A stretch of 64,000 bases of DNA. It comes from Bacteroidales bacterium. Its GTDB lineage: Bacteria; Bacteroidota; Bacteroidia; Bacteroidales; Muribaculaceae. The notes beneath the pieces are model-generated. The model ran no database searches and was not told the DNA's origin. It worked only from the letters and a program-made list of their open reading frames with translations. Location of the stretch: assembly GCA_015061005.1 (NCBI GenBank), contig SUXJ01000001.1:186001-250000 (forward strand), in the 5' to 3' direction. Both the position numbers and the translations under genes were made by a program. This document shows, piece by piece, positions 53,204 through 63,288 of the stretch. How positions within the stretch are numbered: the first letter of the stretch is position 1; each line of letters opens with the position of its first letter.

Positions 53204-53590
53204 CTAAATTATAAGCACCCCGAAATTAATCAGTCTCTGAATTGGTTCGGTAAACAAGGAATGTAAAATCCACAACTCCTTCTGACAATGTCCGGAGAGT
53301 TTGTACGCAGCAAAACCCTTGTCTTTATTTAAATCAATATAAAATCTCGATGCATTTTGATTGCGAGAACTTGCAATTTGAGTCCCTGCAACATTAACAG
53401 ACAACACTGCCGGCAAAGTACTCCAATCAAATTTGTCATCTGCTGCTTCTACGCAACAAGTCGTAAAACCGTATGACGCCAACTCATCTGCAGCCGATAC
53501 GGAAGTTTCGATGCCAAACGGTGTCGCTGCTAATAATGTGGTAATCGCAGCAACTACCAAAGGAATAATATATGCCAGCAGTTGTTTCAC
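53204..53590 (-). CDS. Small exported hypothetical protein
   Basis: A signal peptide (MKQLLAYIIPLVVAAITTLLA) is followed by about 105 residues with no family I recognise. The mature part holds a CC pair (TTCCVEAADD), a beta-like stretch (LPAVLSVNVAGTQIASSR, FYIDLNKDKGF) and a third Cys (GHCQKE). The gene has its own consensus promoter, which supports that it is real. It lies between the transporter and FKBP genes on the same strand. Confidence 0.65.
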   Translation of the reverse strand: MKQLLAYIIPLVVAAITTLLAATPFGIETSVSAADELASYGFTTCCVEAADDKFDWSTLPAVLSVNVAGTQIASSRNQNASRFYIDLNKDKGFAAYKLSGHCQKELWILHSLFTEPIQRLINFGVLII

Positions 53591-53612
53591 AATTATTGCA
53601 CTATTCCGAGTA

Positions 53613-53643
53613 CAAATGTAGGCATAAGTTTTCTAATTTCAAA
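53613..53643 (-). promoter_or_regulatory. Promoter for the small exported protein
   Basis: TTTG (53643 to 53640) and TACATTTG (53620 to 53613), 19 bases apart, end 23 bases before the ATG at 53590. Confidence 0.7.
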
Positions 53644-53654
53644 ACTATTTGCCA

Positions 53655-54053
53655 CTATGAAACCCCTAAAAGTTCAATCTCAAAGATAAGAGTGGAACCT
53701 CCGGGAATACCGGGTTGATTCATCTTGCCGTAGGCCTGTTCTGCCGGCAGGTATATTTCCCATTTGTCGCCAACATGCATTTGCTGTAGTGCGATAATCC
53801 AACCGGAAATCAATTCGCGCAAACGAAATGCAGGAGCTACCCCGCCGCGACTGCTGTCAAACACCTTGCCATTAATGGTTTTACCCACATAGTGAGCCAC
53901 AACCACACTTGACCGATTCGGCTTTGCTCCTTTGGGATTTCCGGCTTTAATCACTTTATAGAAAATCCCTTTGTCAAGAGGTTTCACTCCGAGTTCTTTG
54001 GACTTGGCAGCCAGCCATGCGCGATTTTTCTCAATATATTCTTGTTTTGCCAT
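53655..54053 (-). CDS. FKBP-type peptidyl-prolyl isomerase
   Basis: Starting at the ATG at 54053 (132 residues), the protein has a short N-terminal helix (KNRAWLAAKSKELGV) and then a single FKBP domain with VVVAHYVGKTINGKVFDSS, GWIIALQQMHVGDKWEIYLP, AYG and GSTLIFEIELLGV, covering the active-site cleft. Without a signal peptide it is likely cytosolic. The longer in-frame start at 54125 adds a hydrophobic but unlikely leader. A TAAATTTG -7 box (54070 to 54063) lies just 10 bases before this ATG, so the mRNA may have a very short leader. Confidence 0.9.
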   Translation of the reverse strand: MAKQEYIEKNRAWLAAKSKELGVKPLDKGIFYKVIKAGNPKGAKPNRSSVVVAHYVGKTINGKVFDSSRGGVAPAFRLRELISGWIIALQQMHVGDKWEIYLPAEQAYGKMNQPGIPGGSTLIFEIELLGVS

Positions 54054-54128
54054 ATTCAACTGCAAATTTAGTAAAAAAAATGGATAGTTCATCGTAATTC
54101 CGGCAACGAGAATTTTGACAAACAAAAG

Positions 54129-54159
54129 GGTTGCGAATCCCGAAAAAAAATCGTAATTT
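54129..54159 (+). promoter_or_regulatory. Promoter for the phosphotransferase gene
   Basis: TTG (54129-54131) and TAATTTTG (54152-54159), 20 bases apart, lie 42 bases before the ATG at 54201. Confidence 0.65.
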
Positions 54160-54200
54160 TGCAGAATGATTTATACAAATTCAAAACAAAAAACACAATC

Positions 54201-55289
54201 ATGAAAGACCTCAACCTGATTATTGAGCAATTTGCCATTACCGGCACAGTAGACACCATCAAACCACTTGGCAATGGCTTGATTAATGACACATTTGTAA
54301 TGCGCACAAAAGAAGCGGATGCTCCCGACTACGTTGTTCAGCGCATCAATCATCATATTTTCACCAACGTTGAAGGTCTGCAAAACAACATCAAAGCCGT
54401 CACCACTCATATCCGCAAGAAACTTGAGGCACGCGGCGAAAGCGACATTGACCGCAAAGTACTAACTTTCGTTTCTCTGAAAGATAGCGATAAAACTTAC
54501 TATTTTGATGGCGACAGCTACTGGCGCATCATGGTATTTATTCCCCGTGCCAAGACTTTTGAAGCCGTCACCCCCGACAGCAGCCGAGATGCCGGTCGAG
54601 CTTTCGGACAATTTGAGGCTGAACTTGTTGACATTCCTGAAACATTGGTAGAATCCATTCCCGACTTCCACAACATGGAACTGCGCTTGCGCCAACTTCG
54701 CGAAGCCGTTGCCGCAGACCCGAAAGGTCGCGTTGCTGAAGTGCAATGGCTGCTTGATGAGCTCGAAAGCCGCGCCGATGAAATGTGTAAAGCGGAACGC
54801 TTGGGACGCGAAGGCAAGCTTCCCAAACGCATTTGCCACTGCGACACCAAGGTAAACAACATGATGTTTGATGAAGACGGCAAGACTGTACTCTGCGTCA
54901 TCGACCTTGACACCGTGATGCCCTCATTCGTGTTCAGCGACTTCGGTGACTTCTTGCGCACCGGAGCAAACACCGGATTGGAAGATGATCCCAACCTCGA
55001 CAACGTAGAATTCAACATGGACATTTTCCGCGCTTTCACAGAAGGCTACTTGTCAACCGCCAAGCAGTTCCTGTTGCCGATTGAAATCGAGAACTTGCCC
55101 TATGCAGCAGCATTGTTCCCCTACATGCAGACAGTACGTTTCCTCGCTGACTACATCAACGGCGACACATATTACAAAATTCAATATCCGGAGCACAACC
55201 TTGTTCGCTCAAAGGCTCAATTCAAACTGCTGCAAAGCGTTGAAAAGCACACTCCGGAAATGAAAGCATTCATTGATTCGCAAAAATAA
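54201..55289 (+). CDS. APH-family phosphotransferase, N-acetylhexosamine kinase-like
   Basis: The 362-residue protein has the aminoglycoside-phosphotransferase fold: a GNGLINDTF nucleotide loop, the Brenner-type ICHCDTKVNNMMFD (catalytic Asp near residue 215) and CVIDLDTV (metal-binding Asp). Its length and the NHHIFTNVEGLQNNI segment resemble N-acetylhexosamine 1-kinases and related sugar kinases rather than drug-resistance enzymes. A role in phosphorylating GlcNAc or GalNAc released by GH20 or GH109-type enzymes is plausible but inferred. It starts at the ATG at 54201; a TTG at 54159 is in frame but lies in the promoter. Confidence 0.88.
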   Translation: MKDLNLIIEQFAITGTVDTIKPLGNGLINDTFVMRTKEADAPDYVVQRINHHIFTNVEGLQNNIKAVTTHIRKKLEARGESDIDRKVLTFVSLKDSDKTYYFDGDSYWRIMVFIPRAKTFEAVTPDSSRDAGRAFGQFEAELVDIPETLVESIPDFHNMELRLRQLREAVAADPKGRVAEVQWLLDELESRADEMCKAERLGREGKLPKRICHCDTKVNNMMFDEDGKTVLCVIDLDTVMPSFVFSDFGDFLRTGANTGLEDDPNLDNVEFNMDIFRAFTEGYLSTAKQFLLPIEIENLPYAAALFPYMQTVRFLADYINGDTYYKIQYPEHNLVRSKAQFKLLQSVEKHTPEMKAFIDSQK

Positions 55290-55316
55290 ACCAAATAAGT
55301 ACTTCTCTATACAAAA

Positions 55317-55694
55317 ATGGAAATCAAAGGTAAAATCATTCTTGCTCTCCCGGAACAAGGAGGCACATCAAAAGCCGGCAACGCTTGGCGCAAACGCGAA
55401 TACGTGCTGGAAACTCAAGAAACATATCCCAAGAAAGTAGTGTTCCACCTTTTCGGCGACCGCATTGACCAGTATCCCATGGCAGTTGGCGAAGAAGTTA
55501 CGGTAAGCTACGACTTGGAAAGCCGCGAATTTAACGGCCGTTGGTACACAGACGTTCGCGCATATAAGGTGGAAAAAGGCATCGGTGTGACTAATACAAC
55601 GACACCGCCCACCTCATCAACATTACCCAACGACTTCCCTCCCGCCCCGGTAGATCTACCTGCTGCGGGTGCCACTGAAGACTTACCCTTCTAA
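55317..55694 (+). CDS. DUF3127 (OB-fold-like) protein
   Basis: A 125-residue protein matching the DUF3127 pattern: MEIKGKIILALPEQGG, WRKREYVLETQE, KKVVFHLFGDRIDQ and GRWYTDVRAYKVE, followed by a Pro/Thr-rich linker and an acidic tip ending in DLPF. The pattern and the DLPF-type tail resemble single-stranded DNA-binding proteins, whose acidic tail recruits partners. The actual function is not known. It sits between the sugar kinase and nadE with short gaps. Confidence 0.85.
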   Translation: MEIKGKIILALPEQGGTSKAGNAWRKREYVLETQETYPKKVVFHLFGDRIDQYPMAVGEEVTVSYDLESREFNGRWYTDVRAYKVEKGIGVTNTTTPPTSSTLPNDFPPAPVDLPAAGATEDLPF

Positions 55695-55703
55695 AAACTC
55701 ACA

Positions 55704-57587
55704 GTGAATAGACCGGGCTTTGTGCGCGTGGCGTCAGCCGTGCCGCGTGTAGAAGTGGCTAACTGCGAGGCCAATGCCACCCACATCATAGACCTCGCAC
55801 ACAAGATGTCCACTGACGGAGTACGCTTGGCTGTATTCCCCGAATTGAGTGTCACCGCATATACATGTGGTGACCTCTTTCTGCAACCCACCCTCATTCA
55901 TTCCGCCAAAGAACAACTTCAGCGCATAGCCGACGAAACGGCATTGCTGCCAATAGTAATTGTTGTAGGCGTTCCGCTCATGATTAACGGAGCTCTACGC
56001 AATTGCGGTGTTGTAATTTCGTCGGGCGAGATAAAAGGCGTACAATCAAAGGAATATCTGCCAAACTACAGCGAATTTTACGAAAAACGATGGTTCCGCC
56101 ACGACGCTCGCGCTCAGCACCAACTATATGTGCTTGACGGAGTACGATTCGGAGTCGAAATTTGTGAAGACCTGTGGGCCCCAATTCCCGTATCAACTCA
56201 CCAAGCCCTTGCCGGAGCTGAAATCATAGTAAATCTATCGGCAAGCAATGATTTAGTGGGAAAACGTTCCAACGTTGAAAAACTTGTTGAGCATCAATCT
56301 ACGGCTCTGCGATGCGCATATCTTTACTCAGCATCCGGCTACGGAGAATCTACAACCGACCTCGTTTTTGATGGCAAAGCCATTATTGCGGAACTCGGCA
56401 AGATTACAAACTCATCAGCACGCTGGCAAACCGAAGCGTTCTACGAAAGCGCCGACATTGACATAGAGCTGATTCGCTCGGAAAGAGTTGTCAACAGTTC
56501 CTTCACAGATTGCCGAGTGCGTGAAGACGGCCCGGAATTATGGAAATACATCGATGTGACACCAAAAGCACCGGCTATTGAACAAACGGAATTGCGCCGT
56601 CCCATTGATGCTATGCCATTTGTGCCGTCTAATCCCGAAGCGTTGGAAAAGCAATGCATTGAAACGGCAAACATACAGACACATGCATTGGCGAAGCGCA
56701 TGGCAACCACTCGAAGCAAGGACCTTGTGATTGGTATCAGCGGCGGATTGGATTCAACGTTGGCATTGTTGGTGGCATGCGAAACTTTTGACATGCTCGA
56801 TATTCCCCGAAAGGGTATCCATGCAGTCACAATGCCGGGATTTGGCACTACCGGACGCACAAAAAACAATGCTCTGCAACTAATGGAAGCTCTGGGAGTT
56901 GACATTCGCGAGATTCCTATTGGCCCGGCAGTGGAACAGCACTTTGCCGACATTGGGCACAACCCTGAAAAGCATGACGTGACATACGAGAACTCGCAAG
57001 CTCGCATGCGCACCATGATACTGATGGACCTTGCAAATGAGCTAAACGCCTTGGTGCTCGGTACCGGTGACCTTTCCGAACTCGCACTCGGCTGGGCCAC
57101 ATATAATGGAGACCACATGAGCATGTATGGCATAAATGCCGGCATACCCAAAACGGCTATACGACCGCAAGTGGCATTCTATGGCAAAAAGTGGCCGAAT
57201 ATAGCCTCCACCCTTGCCGACATCATCGACACCCCCGTTTCTCCGGAACTATTGCCTGCAAATAACGACGGCATGATTGCGCAAAAAACGGAAGACCTTG
57301 TAGGGCCCTATGAACTTCATGACTTCTTCATCTATCAACTGTTAGTAATGCGCCGAGAACCGCGAATCATTCTTCAACTTGCAACAATTGCTTTCCGCAA
57401 CCGATTTGACAAAGAAACAATTCGCCATTGGCTCCACACATTCCTCCGTCGCTTCTTTGCGCAGCAATTTAAGAGATCATGTATGCCGGATGGCCCGAAA
57501 GTTCACGCTTTGAGCCTAAGCCCCCGCGGCGACTGGCGCGCTCCATCAGACGCCGATTCGGCTCTGTGGCTCCACCAGATAAAATAA
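55704..57587 (+). CDS. nadE: Glutamine-hydrolysing NAD+ synthetase
   Basis: The 627-residue enzyme has an N-terminal nitrilase-type amidase with the triad Glu 47 (FPELSVTAYTC), Lys near 114 (KEYLPNYSEFYE) and Cys near 155 (EICEDLWAP), and a C-terminal ATP-dependent synthetase with the PP-loop SGGLDSTLAL near 349. It converts deamido-NAD to NAD using glutamine. The start is a GTG at 55704, 9 bases after the DUF3127 gene; no ATG is nearer. The length matches the long NadE form. Confidence 0.95.
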   Translation: MNRPGFVRVASAVPRVEVANCEANATHIIDLAHKMSTDGVRLAVFPELSVTAYTCGDLFLQPTLIHSAKEQLQRIADETALLPIVIVVGVPLMINGALRNCGVVISSGEIKGVQSKEYLPNYSEFYEKRWFRHDARAQHQLYVLDGVRFGVEICEDLWAPIPVSTHQALAGAEIIVNLSASNDLVGKRSNVEKLVEHQSTALRCAYLYSASGYGESTTDLVFDGKAIIAELGKITNSSARWQTEAFYESADIDIELIRSERVVNSSFTDCRVREDGPELWKYIDVTPKAPAIEQTELRRPIDAMPFVPSNPEALEKQCIETANIQTHALAKRMATTRSKDLVIGISGGLDSTLALLVACETFDMLDIPRKGIHAVTMPGFGTTGRTKNNALQLMEALGVDIREIPIGPAVEQHFADIGHNPEKHDVTYENSQARMRTMILMDLANELNALVLGTGDLSELALGWATYNGDHMSMYGINAGIPKTAIRPQVAFYGKKWPNIASTLADIIDTPVSPELLPANNDGMIAQKTEDLVGPYELHDFFIYQLLVMRREPRIILQLATIAFRNRFDKETIRHWLHTFLRRFFAQQFKRSCMPDGPKVHALSLSPRGDWRAPSDADSALWLHQIK

Positions 57588-57608
57588 TAGAATAACACGA
57601 CTTCATTC

Positions 57609-59906
57609 ATGAACGGACTTTTAGCCCTACTCATTTCATCATCACTAGTCACAACAACTGCTGAGCCACTTGACTCAGCCGGCATTATAAGTATGCCGCT
57701 GCACGAAGTATCTGTCTCTGCAATAAAACAAGCTCCCTTATTAGACTCCGAACCAATTGCAAGCACCACTATTTCAGAGTCAACGTTGGAGCGCATGAAC
57801 ATCACCACGTTTCAGGACATTTCAACGTATGTCCCGAATTTCTATATGCCTGAATACGGCTCTCGCATCACTTCGAGCATGTATATTCGCGGACTCGGAG
57901 CACGAATTGACCAACCTGCAATGGGCATGAATATTGACAACATTCCGGTGCTGAACAAAAATGACTACGACGTTGACCTGTTTGACATTGAACGCATCGA
58001 AGTCCTTCGCGGACCCCAAAGTACCCTTTTCGGACGAAATGCAATGGGTGGAGTCATAAACGTCTATACCATATCGCCGATGCGCTATCAAGGACTCCGC
58101 CTGCTTGAAGAGTGGAGCAGCTTTGACACATGGCGCACGGCAATGGGATTATATCATAAATTTCACCCCACGTTTGGCATCGGTTTAGACCTGCATGCAT
58201 ATAACACAAAAGGTCAACACACAAATCTCAACACTGCCACACTACATCCGCAACAATCACGCAAAGCCGACCAAGCAGAACAATATAACGCAAAGTTGAA
58301 ACTTGCATGGCAACCACGACAAAACTTGGAGATCAACAACGTAGTGTCGTTTACATATAACAAACAGGGAGGCTACCCCTATGAATACGTAAAAACAGGT
58401 GAAATCAATTACAATGACACTTGCTATTACAACCGCACATCCGTCAGCGAAGGGCTAACGATTCAGTACCGCGGCAACGGCTATACAATCAGTTCAATAA
58501 CCGGACTGAGGTATATGAATGATGACATGCAGCTCGATAATGATTTCACGCCAAAGAGCTACTTCACTCTAAATCAACGCAACAAAGAATTGTCGCTGAC
58601 ACAGGACTTCGTTGTCAGCGGACAAAAAGGCAAATACGGCTGGCTGGGAGGCTTATTCGGATTTGTCAAACATACGCGCATGAATGCACCCGTTGATATG
58701 CTCAAAGACGGAATCAACGAGCTGATTCTCGACAACATAACTGCCGCTATGAAAAATGCCGGAATGCCACTCGACAAAATGCCGCCTCACATGCAGCCCA
58801 CATGGAACAGCGACCGCTTTCCGCTCTCTTCAAACTTCACGCTGCCCAACTGGGGATTGGCAATTTACCATGAAAGCTCCTATACTACCGGAGATTGGAA
58901 CATTGCGGCAGCCCTGAGATTGGACTATGAACACGCGGCAATGTTCTACAACACAGATGTTAATACCGGCATGTCCGTAATGGGCATACCAATCGTGGCA
59001 GATATTCACAATCGCGGTCATCTGAAACAATCATTTTTGGAATTACTGCCCAAGCTGACGGTTAGCTACACGCTACCAATGCCATCAAAATCGACGGTAT
59101 ATGCCAGCATTGCAAAAGGATATAAAGCCGGAGGATATAACACTCAAATGTTCTCCAACATTTTGCAACAAGACCTTATCCTTGAACTCATGGACCAAGC
59201 GAGCGGATATATGCCACCTCACGTGCAAATGCCGGATTTTGGAGAGCCGAGCGACGTTGAAGCGGTTACATCCTACAAGCCGGAACACTCATGGAACTAC
59301 GAAGTCGGAGCACATATCAGTTGCATGGACGGAAAAATACATACAGACCTTGATGTCTTCTACATGGACATCCGAAATCAGCAGCTAACTGTGTTCCCTG
59401 ACGGTAAAACAACCGGAAGAATGATGACCAACGCCGGACGAAGCCGCTCATTCGGCGCAGAGCTCGCCATCACGGCTCTACCCTCTGACAGATGGACTGC
59501 TCATGCAAGTTACGGCTATACCAACGCCAAGTTCTTGTCGTATATTGACGGCCCCAACAATTATAAAGGGAAAACAGTACCTTACGCACCGGCTCATACC
59601 ATGTATGCCGCGGTGGAATACAACCAACCACTGCCAATGTGGTGGTTCAACGGCATCTCATTCGAAATCAATACGCGCGGCGTTGGCCCTATATACTGGG
59701 ATGAAGCCAATGAGCATCGTCAAAACTTCTACGCACTTGTTGGCGCATCTGTCAGACTGAATTTGTCGAAAGTGAGCGTTGACTTCTGGGGACGCAACAT
59801 ACTAAATAAGGATTATAATACGTTTTATTTCAAATCGATGGGCAATAGCTTCCTGCAACGTGGCGACAAACGCACGTTCGGAGTTACCTTGCGTTACATC
59901 ATGTAA
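57609..59906 (+). CDS. TonB-dependent outer membrane receptor
   Basis: The 765-residue protein has a signal peptide, a TonB-box-like LHEVSVSA near residue 35, a plug domain (about 50-155, with YIRGLGARIDQP, IERIEVLRGPQSTLFGRNAMGGVINV) and a 22-strand barrel ending in an aromatic residue region (FGVTLRYIM). It lacks the carboxypeptidase-like domain of SusC receptors, so it is more like siderophore, vitamin or cobalamin receptors. The substrate is unknown. It is followed by a lipoprotein gene 21 bases on. Confidence 0.93.
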   Translation: MNGLLALLISSSLVTTTAEPLDSAGIISMPLHEVSVSAIKQAPLLDSEPIASTTISESTLERMNITTFQDISTYVPNFYMPEYGSRITSSMYIRGLGARIDQPAMGMNIDNIPVLNKNDYDVDLFDIERIEVLRGPQSTLFGRNAMGGVINVYTISPMRYQGLRLLEEWSSFDTWRTAMGLYHKFHPTFGIGLDLHAYNTKGQHTNLNTATLHPQQSRKADQAEQYNAKLKLAWQPRQNLEINNVVSFTYNKQGGYPYEYVKTGEINYNDTCYYNRTSVSEGLTIQYRGNGYTISSITGLRYMNDDMQLDNDFTPKSYFTLNQRNKELSLTQDFVVSGQKGKYGWLGGLFGFVKHTRMNAPVDMLKDGINELILDNITAAMKNAGMPLDKMPPHMQPTWNSDRFPLSSNFTLPNWGLAIYHESSYTTGDWNIAAALRLDYEHAAMFYNTDVNTGMSVMGIPIVADIHNRGHLKQSFLELLPKLTVSYTLPMPSKSTVYASIAKGYKAGGYNTQMFSNILQQDLILELMDQASGYMPPHVQMPDFGEPSDVEAVTSYKPEHSWNYEVGAHISCMDGKIHTDLDVFYMDIRNQQLTVFPDGKTTGRMMTNAGRSRSFGAELAITALPSDRWTAHASYGYTNAKFLSYIDGPNNYKGKTVPYAPAHTMYAAVEYNQPLPMWWFNGISFEINTRGVGPIYWDEANEHRQNFYALVGASVRLNLSKVSVDFWGRNILNKDYNTFYFKSMGNSFLQRGDKRTFGVTLRYIM

Positions 59907-59927
59907 GTAAAACTCAAATACCGACTC

Positions 59928-60815
59928 ATGAAACTACGACAAATCTATCCTCTCCTTGCCGGAGCCCTTTTACTTGGCTCTTGCTCCTCAATTGACCCCA
60001 CTCAAAAACTAAACGAATACACCGACTGCATAGTATATTCCCACGATACTACAACCGATACCGGCATATTAACCAATTTCTCTTCAATAGAAGTAACCGG
60101 CGATATGAGCACCGGATATTATTCATTGAACTTCAATGATTTTCAGTTAACGGAAGGGGAGGCGTTACGCAGCGCAACAGTCAGCGGATTGATTCAGTTC
60201 ATGGATGACGTTTCTGATGAAAATGGCAACTTGCAAGAGGTGCATTACACGTTTTTCACCCAAAACGAAGGCTCTCGTCAAAACGGAAACATGGACATCT
60301 CAGACATGCAGTTCAGTTGGCTATCTACTATCTATTGGCTGAACATGAAAGCCGATGCCGGACGTTACGCTATCTGGAGTCTGCCCTCAAGAGTGGCCTT
60401 GTACGCCAATCGCAATCTCATCAAAGGTCCCTATGGCGATAATAACGAAAATGCCATTTCGCCACGCTACGACATGACATTTGACGTAATGAATAAAACT
60501 ATCACACTGAAAACCACCGGAGTAAAATATCCCGTTGATAGTTCTGACCCAAGCAAATCGCTTGAAATTCGCGCTATGACATGGGACAAAATACCTATAA
60601 CGCTCAACGAGAAAGGCTTCACGGCAAGAGTTGATGAGTTTAACCCCACAATTAATGGGACGACAGACGAATATACAATCTCTAACTTCAACATGACGTA
60701 TGAAACAGCCTATGAAGGAACTCGCTCTGTATCATTCTCATTAACATCAAAAAGCACGGGGCTGAAACTGTTTATTATAACACATTTTGATTATTATATC
60801 GAACAACATTTTTGA
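59928..60815 (+). CDS. Lipoprotein partner of the TonB-dependent receptor, unknown family
   Basis: A lipobox (LLLGSCSS, Cys 19) and about 275 residues of beta-rich sequence (MSTGYYSLNFNDFQL, MTFDVMNKTITLK, YTISNFNMTYETAYE). I recognise no known family; it lacks SusD features. Given the short gap to the receptor gene, it may be a surface or periplasmic binding partner. The gene ends 24 bases before tyrS. Confidence 0.7.
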   Translation: MKLRQIYPLLAGALLLGSCSSIDPTQKLNEYTDCIVYSHDTTTDTGILTNFSSIEVTGDMSTGYYSLNFNDFQLTEGEALRSATVSGLIQFMDDVSDENGNLQEVHYTFFTQNEGSRQNGNMDISDMQFSWLSTIYWLNMKADAGRYAIWSLPSRVALYANRNLIKGPYGDNNENAISPRYDMTFDVMNKTITLKTTGVKYPVDSSDPSKSLEIRAMTWDKIPITLNEKGFTARVDEFNPTINGTTDEYTISNFNMTYETAYEGTRSVSFSLTSKSTGLKLFIITHFDYYIEQHF

Positions 60816-60839
60816 TAACTTGATATTACCAGCACAACT

Positions 60840-62141
60840 ATGAATTTCATAGAAGAACTCACTTGGAGAGGCATGATCCACACCGTGATGCCCGGAACTG
60901 ATGAAGAACTTAAAAAAGGCATGGCAACTGCCTACCTCGGCATAGATCCCACGGCCGATTCGCTTCACATAGGTCACCTTGTGGGCGTTATGATACTGAA
61001 GCATTTTCAACGCTGCGGCCACAAACCGCTTGCTCTCATTGGCGGAGCTACCGGCATGATCGGAGACCCCTCCATGAAGAGTCAAGAACGCAAACTCATC
61101 GATGAGGAAACCCTACGCCATAATCAAGAAGCCATCAAGAAGCAACTGGCAAAATTCTTGGATTTTGACTCAGATGCGCCCAACGCAGCCGAACTCGTCA
61201 ACAACTACGATTGGATGAAGAACTATGGTTTCCTTGATTTCATTCGCGACATCGGCAAACACATCACCGTGAACTACATGATGGCCAAAGACTCAGTAAA
61301 AAAGCGCCTGAGCGGGGCCGCAGGCACCGATGGTATGTCGTTCACCGAATTCTCTTATCAGCTATTGCAAGGCTATGACTACCTTTGGTTATATCGCAAC
61401 AAAAACTGCCGTTTGCAACTCGGCGGCTCGGACCAATGGGGCAACATCACCACCGGCACCGAATTGATTCGCCGCACTGAAGGGGGTGAAGCATACGCTT
61501 TGACATGTCCGCTCATCACCAAGGCCGATGGCGGCAAATTCGGCAAGACTGAGAGCGGCAACGTTTGGCTTGATCCGGCTCGTACTTCTCCCTATAAATT
61601 CTACCAATTCTGGCTCAACGTTAGCGACTCAGACGCCGAGAAATATATCAAAATCTTCACCACCCTCTCACGCGAAGAGATTGAAGGCTTGGTTGCAGAA
61701 CAAGCAGCGGACCCCGGACAGCGTCCGCTGCAGAAACGCCTCGCTCGCGAAATTACCACAATGGTTCACAGCGCAGCCGACTGCGAAGCGGCCATCGAGG
61801 CATCGCAAATTCTGTTTAATCCGAAAGCCGTAGAAGCACTCCACAAGCTCGACGAAGCCACATTGCTCGACATCATGGAAGGCGTACCTCAGTTTACAGT
61901 AAGCCTTGAAGCAATCAATGGCGGTCAAACTCCGTTAGCGGAAATCCTCACTGCCGATGACTGCAAAGTGTTCCCAAGCAAGGGTGAATATCGTAAAATG
62001 GTGCAAGGCGGCGGATTAAGCATCAACAAAGAAAAGGTGACCGACCCCATGGCAGTTGCCACTGCCGACATGCTCCTGAACGGCAAATATATCTTGGTTC
62101 AACGTGGCAAAAAGAACTTCTTCCTCCTCCGCGCCGAATAA
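60840..62141 (+). CDS. tyrS: Tyrosyl-tRNA synthetase
   Basis: A 433-residue class I synthetase with [14 protein letters not shown] (HIGH, near 43), the tyrosine-binding SYQLLQGYD and GGSDQWGNI segments, and KFGKTES (KMSKS loop near 237). A C-terminal S4 RNA-binding domain follows (about 365-430, [20 protein letters not shown]). It charges tRNA-Tyr in the cytosol. The length is standard. Confidence 0.97.
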   Translation: MNFIEELTWRGMIHTVMPGTDEELKKGMATAYLGIDPTADSLHIGHLVGVMILKHFQRCGHKPLALIGGATGMIGDPSMKSQERKLIDEETLRHNQEAIKKQLAKFLDFDSDAPNAAELVNNYDWMKNYGFLDFIRDIGKHITVNYMMAKDSVKKRLSGAAGTDGMSFTEFSYQLLQGYDYLWLYRNKNCRLQLGGSDQWGNITTGTELIRRTEGGEAYALTCPLITKADGGKFGKTESGNVWLDPARTSPYKFYQFWLNVSDSDAEKYIKIFTTLSREEIEGLVAEQAADPGQRPLQKRLAREITTMVHSAADCEAAIEASQILFNPKAVEALHKLDEATLLDIMEGVPQFTVSLEAINGGQTPLAEILTADDCKVFPSKGEYRKMVQGGGLSINKEKVTDPMAVATADMLLNGKYILVQRGKKNFFLLRAE

Positions 62142-62156
62142 ACAATCCCATAACAT

Positions 62157-62193
62157 AAACGAGGGCAGCGAAAAGTTATCGCTGCCCTCGTTT
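62157..62193. terminator. Bidirectional terminator between tyrS and glycosyltransferase genes
   Basis: A perfect 14-bp stem (62157-62170 with 62180-62193) around a 9-base loop, with T/A-rich flanks, lies 15 bases after tyrS and 21 bases from the stop of the convergent GT4 gene. Confidence 0.85.
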
Positions 62194-62214
62194 ACTTTAT
62201 ATAATCCATTACTA

Positions 62215-63285
62215 TCACTTAGTATCAAGGACTTTACGATAAATTTGAGCCAAACGGGGAAGAATAGAGTCCGGGCGAAAAGTTACGGAACGCTCTGAAG
62301 AAACTTTACCATGACGCTGAATCAACTCGGGATTCAGTAAATAGCAATCAATGGCGGTTGCTAAAGCCTTTTTATCTCCGGGAGCAACAAGGAAGCCATT
62401 AACGTCAGGAGTAACGACCTCGGGGATACCGCCGACAGGAGTGGAGATGATAGGTTTACAGCGAATCATCCCTTCAAGAATTGACATAGGCAAACCCTCG
62501 GTATAAGATGGCAACAACAGGACATGAGCATTAGCTAAAGCAGCCTCCTTATCTTCACCGACAGTCCACCCTATGAAACTTACAATATCTGAAATACCCA
62601 AAGTTTCAATACGCTGCTTCAATCGTTCATCCTCACCGGAACCACCTATTGTCAAGTGTACTCTGCCACGCCAACGATCCTTATTTTCTGCCATCACTTC
62701 AATTAAATCGAAAATTCCCTTAAGATCATTTATTATACCCAAGAAAATGAGCTGCAGTGGGTTGGACGAACGCGGCTGTTCCACTGATGCCGGCAGAGTA
62801 ATGGGGTTATATAGTAATTCAACATTATTAAACCCAAAAGTGCTGCGATAGTAATCTACCCACGACTGCGACAGTGCAATTATTGATGAAGCCATTGACA
62901 GAATACGCTTCACGCGATTGACCCCGAAATTGCCATAGAAACGCAACACGATGCCGCTATGAGAATGAAAAATCACCTTGTACCCAAACAAGCGGGCCTC
63001 AGCCATCACAATGCTTTTGCGAATAAACGACTTGCCTGATGCCGAATGTACATGAAGAATCTTGCGACCACGCAAGCGTTCAATCGGCAAGCGCAGCATA
63101 GTGTGCAGCATAGCCGGAATGCCGGCGAGAGTGCCATGTGGCGAATTGGTGGCAATATGCCTAAACCCGGGGATATAATCTCTATATATTTTTAAGACTG
63201 AAGCCATACCTCCAAGAGTATTCATGGAGGGTCCGACGGTCAGAACCTTCGAAAAAATCTCGTCGTCTCTATTGATGTTATCCAT
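62215..63285 (-). CDS. Glycosyltransferase family 4
   Basis: The 356-residue protein has a GT-B fold: GGMASVLKIYRDY at the N-terminus, HVHSASGKSFIRK, a linker near 195 (LIFLGIINDLKG) and the donor-site segment SYTEGLPMSILEGM, with the E-x7-E pattern of retaining GT4 enzymes, then ISTPVGGIPEVV. It would transfer a sugar from an activated donor during exopolysaccharide, capsule or O-antigen synthesis at the cytoplasmic face. It follows the GT32-type gene by 3 bases. Confidence 0.92.
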   Translation of the reverse strand: MDNINRDDEIFSKVLTVGPSMNTLGGMASVLKIYRDYIPGFRHIATNSPHGTLAGIPAMLHTMLRLPIERLRGRKILHVHSASGKSFIRKSIVMAEARLFGYKVIFHSHSGIVLRFYGNFGVNRVKRILSMASSIIALSQSWVDYYRSTFGFNNVELLYNPITLPASVEQPRSSNPLQLIFLGIINDLKGIFDLIEVMAENKDRWRGRVHLTIGGSGEDERLKQRIETLGISDIVSFIGWTVGEDKEAALANAHVLLLPSYTEGLPMSILEGMIRCKPIISTPVGGIPEVVTPDVNGFLVAPGDKKALATAIDCYLLNPELIQRHGKVSSERSVTFRPDSILPRLAQIYRKVLDTK

Positions 63286-63288
63286 AGT

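Noticed and set aside
54201..55289. Aminoglycoside resistance gene
   Set aside because: The APH fold is present, but length and motifs are closer to N-acetylhexosamine or related sugar kinases, and the context is metabolic.
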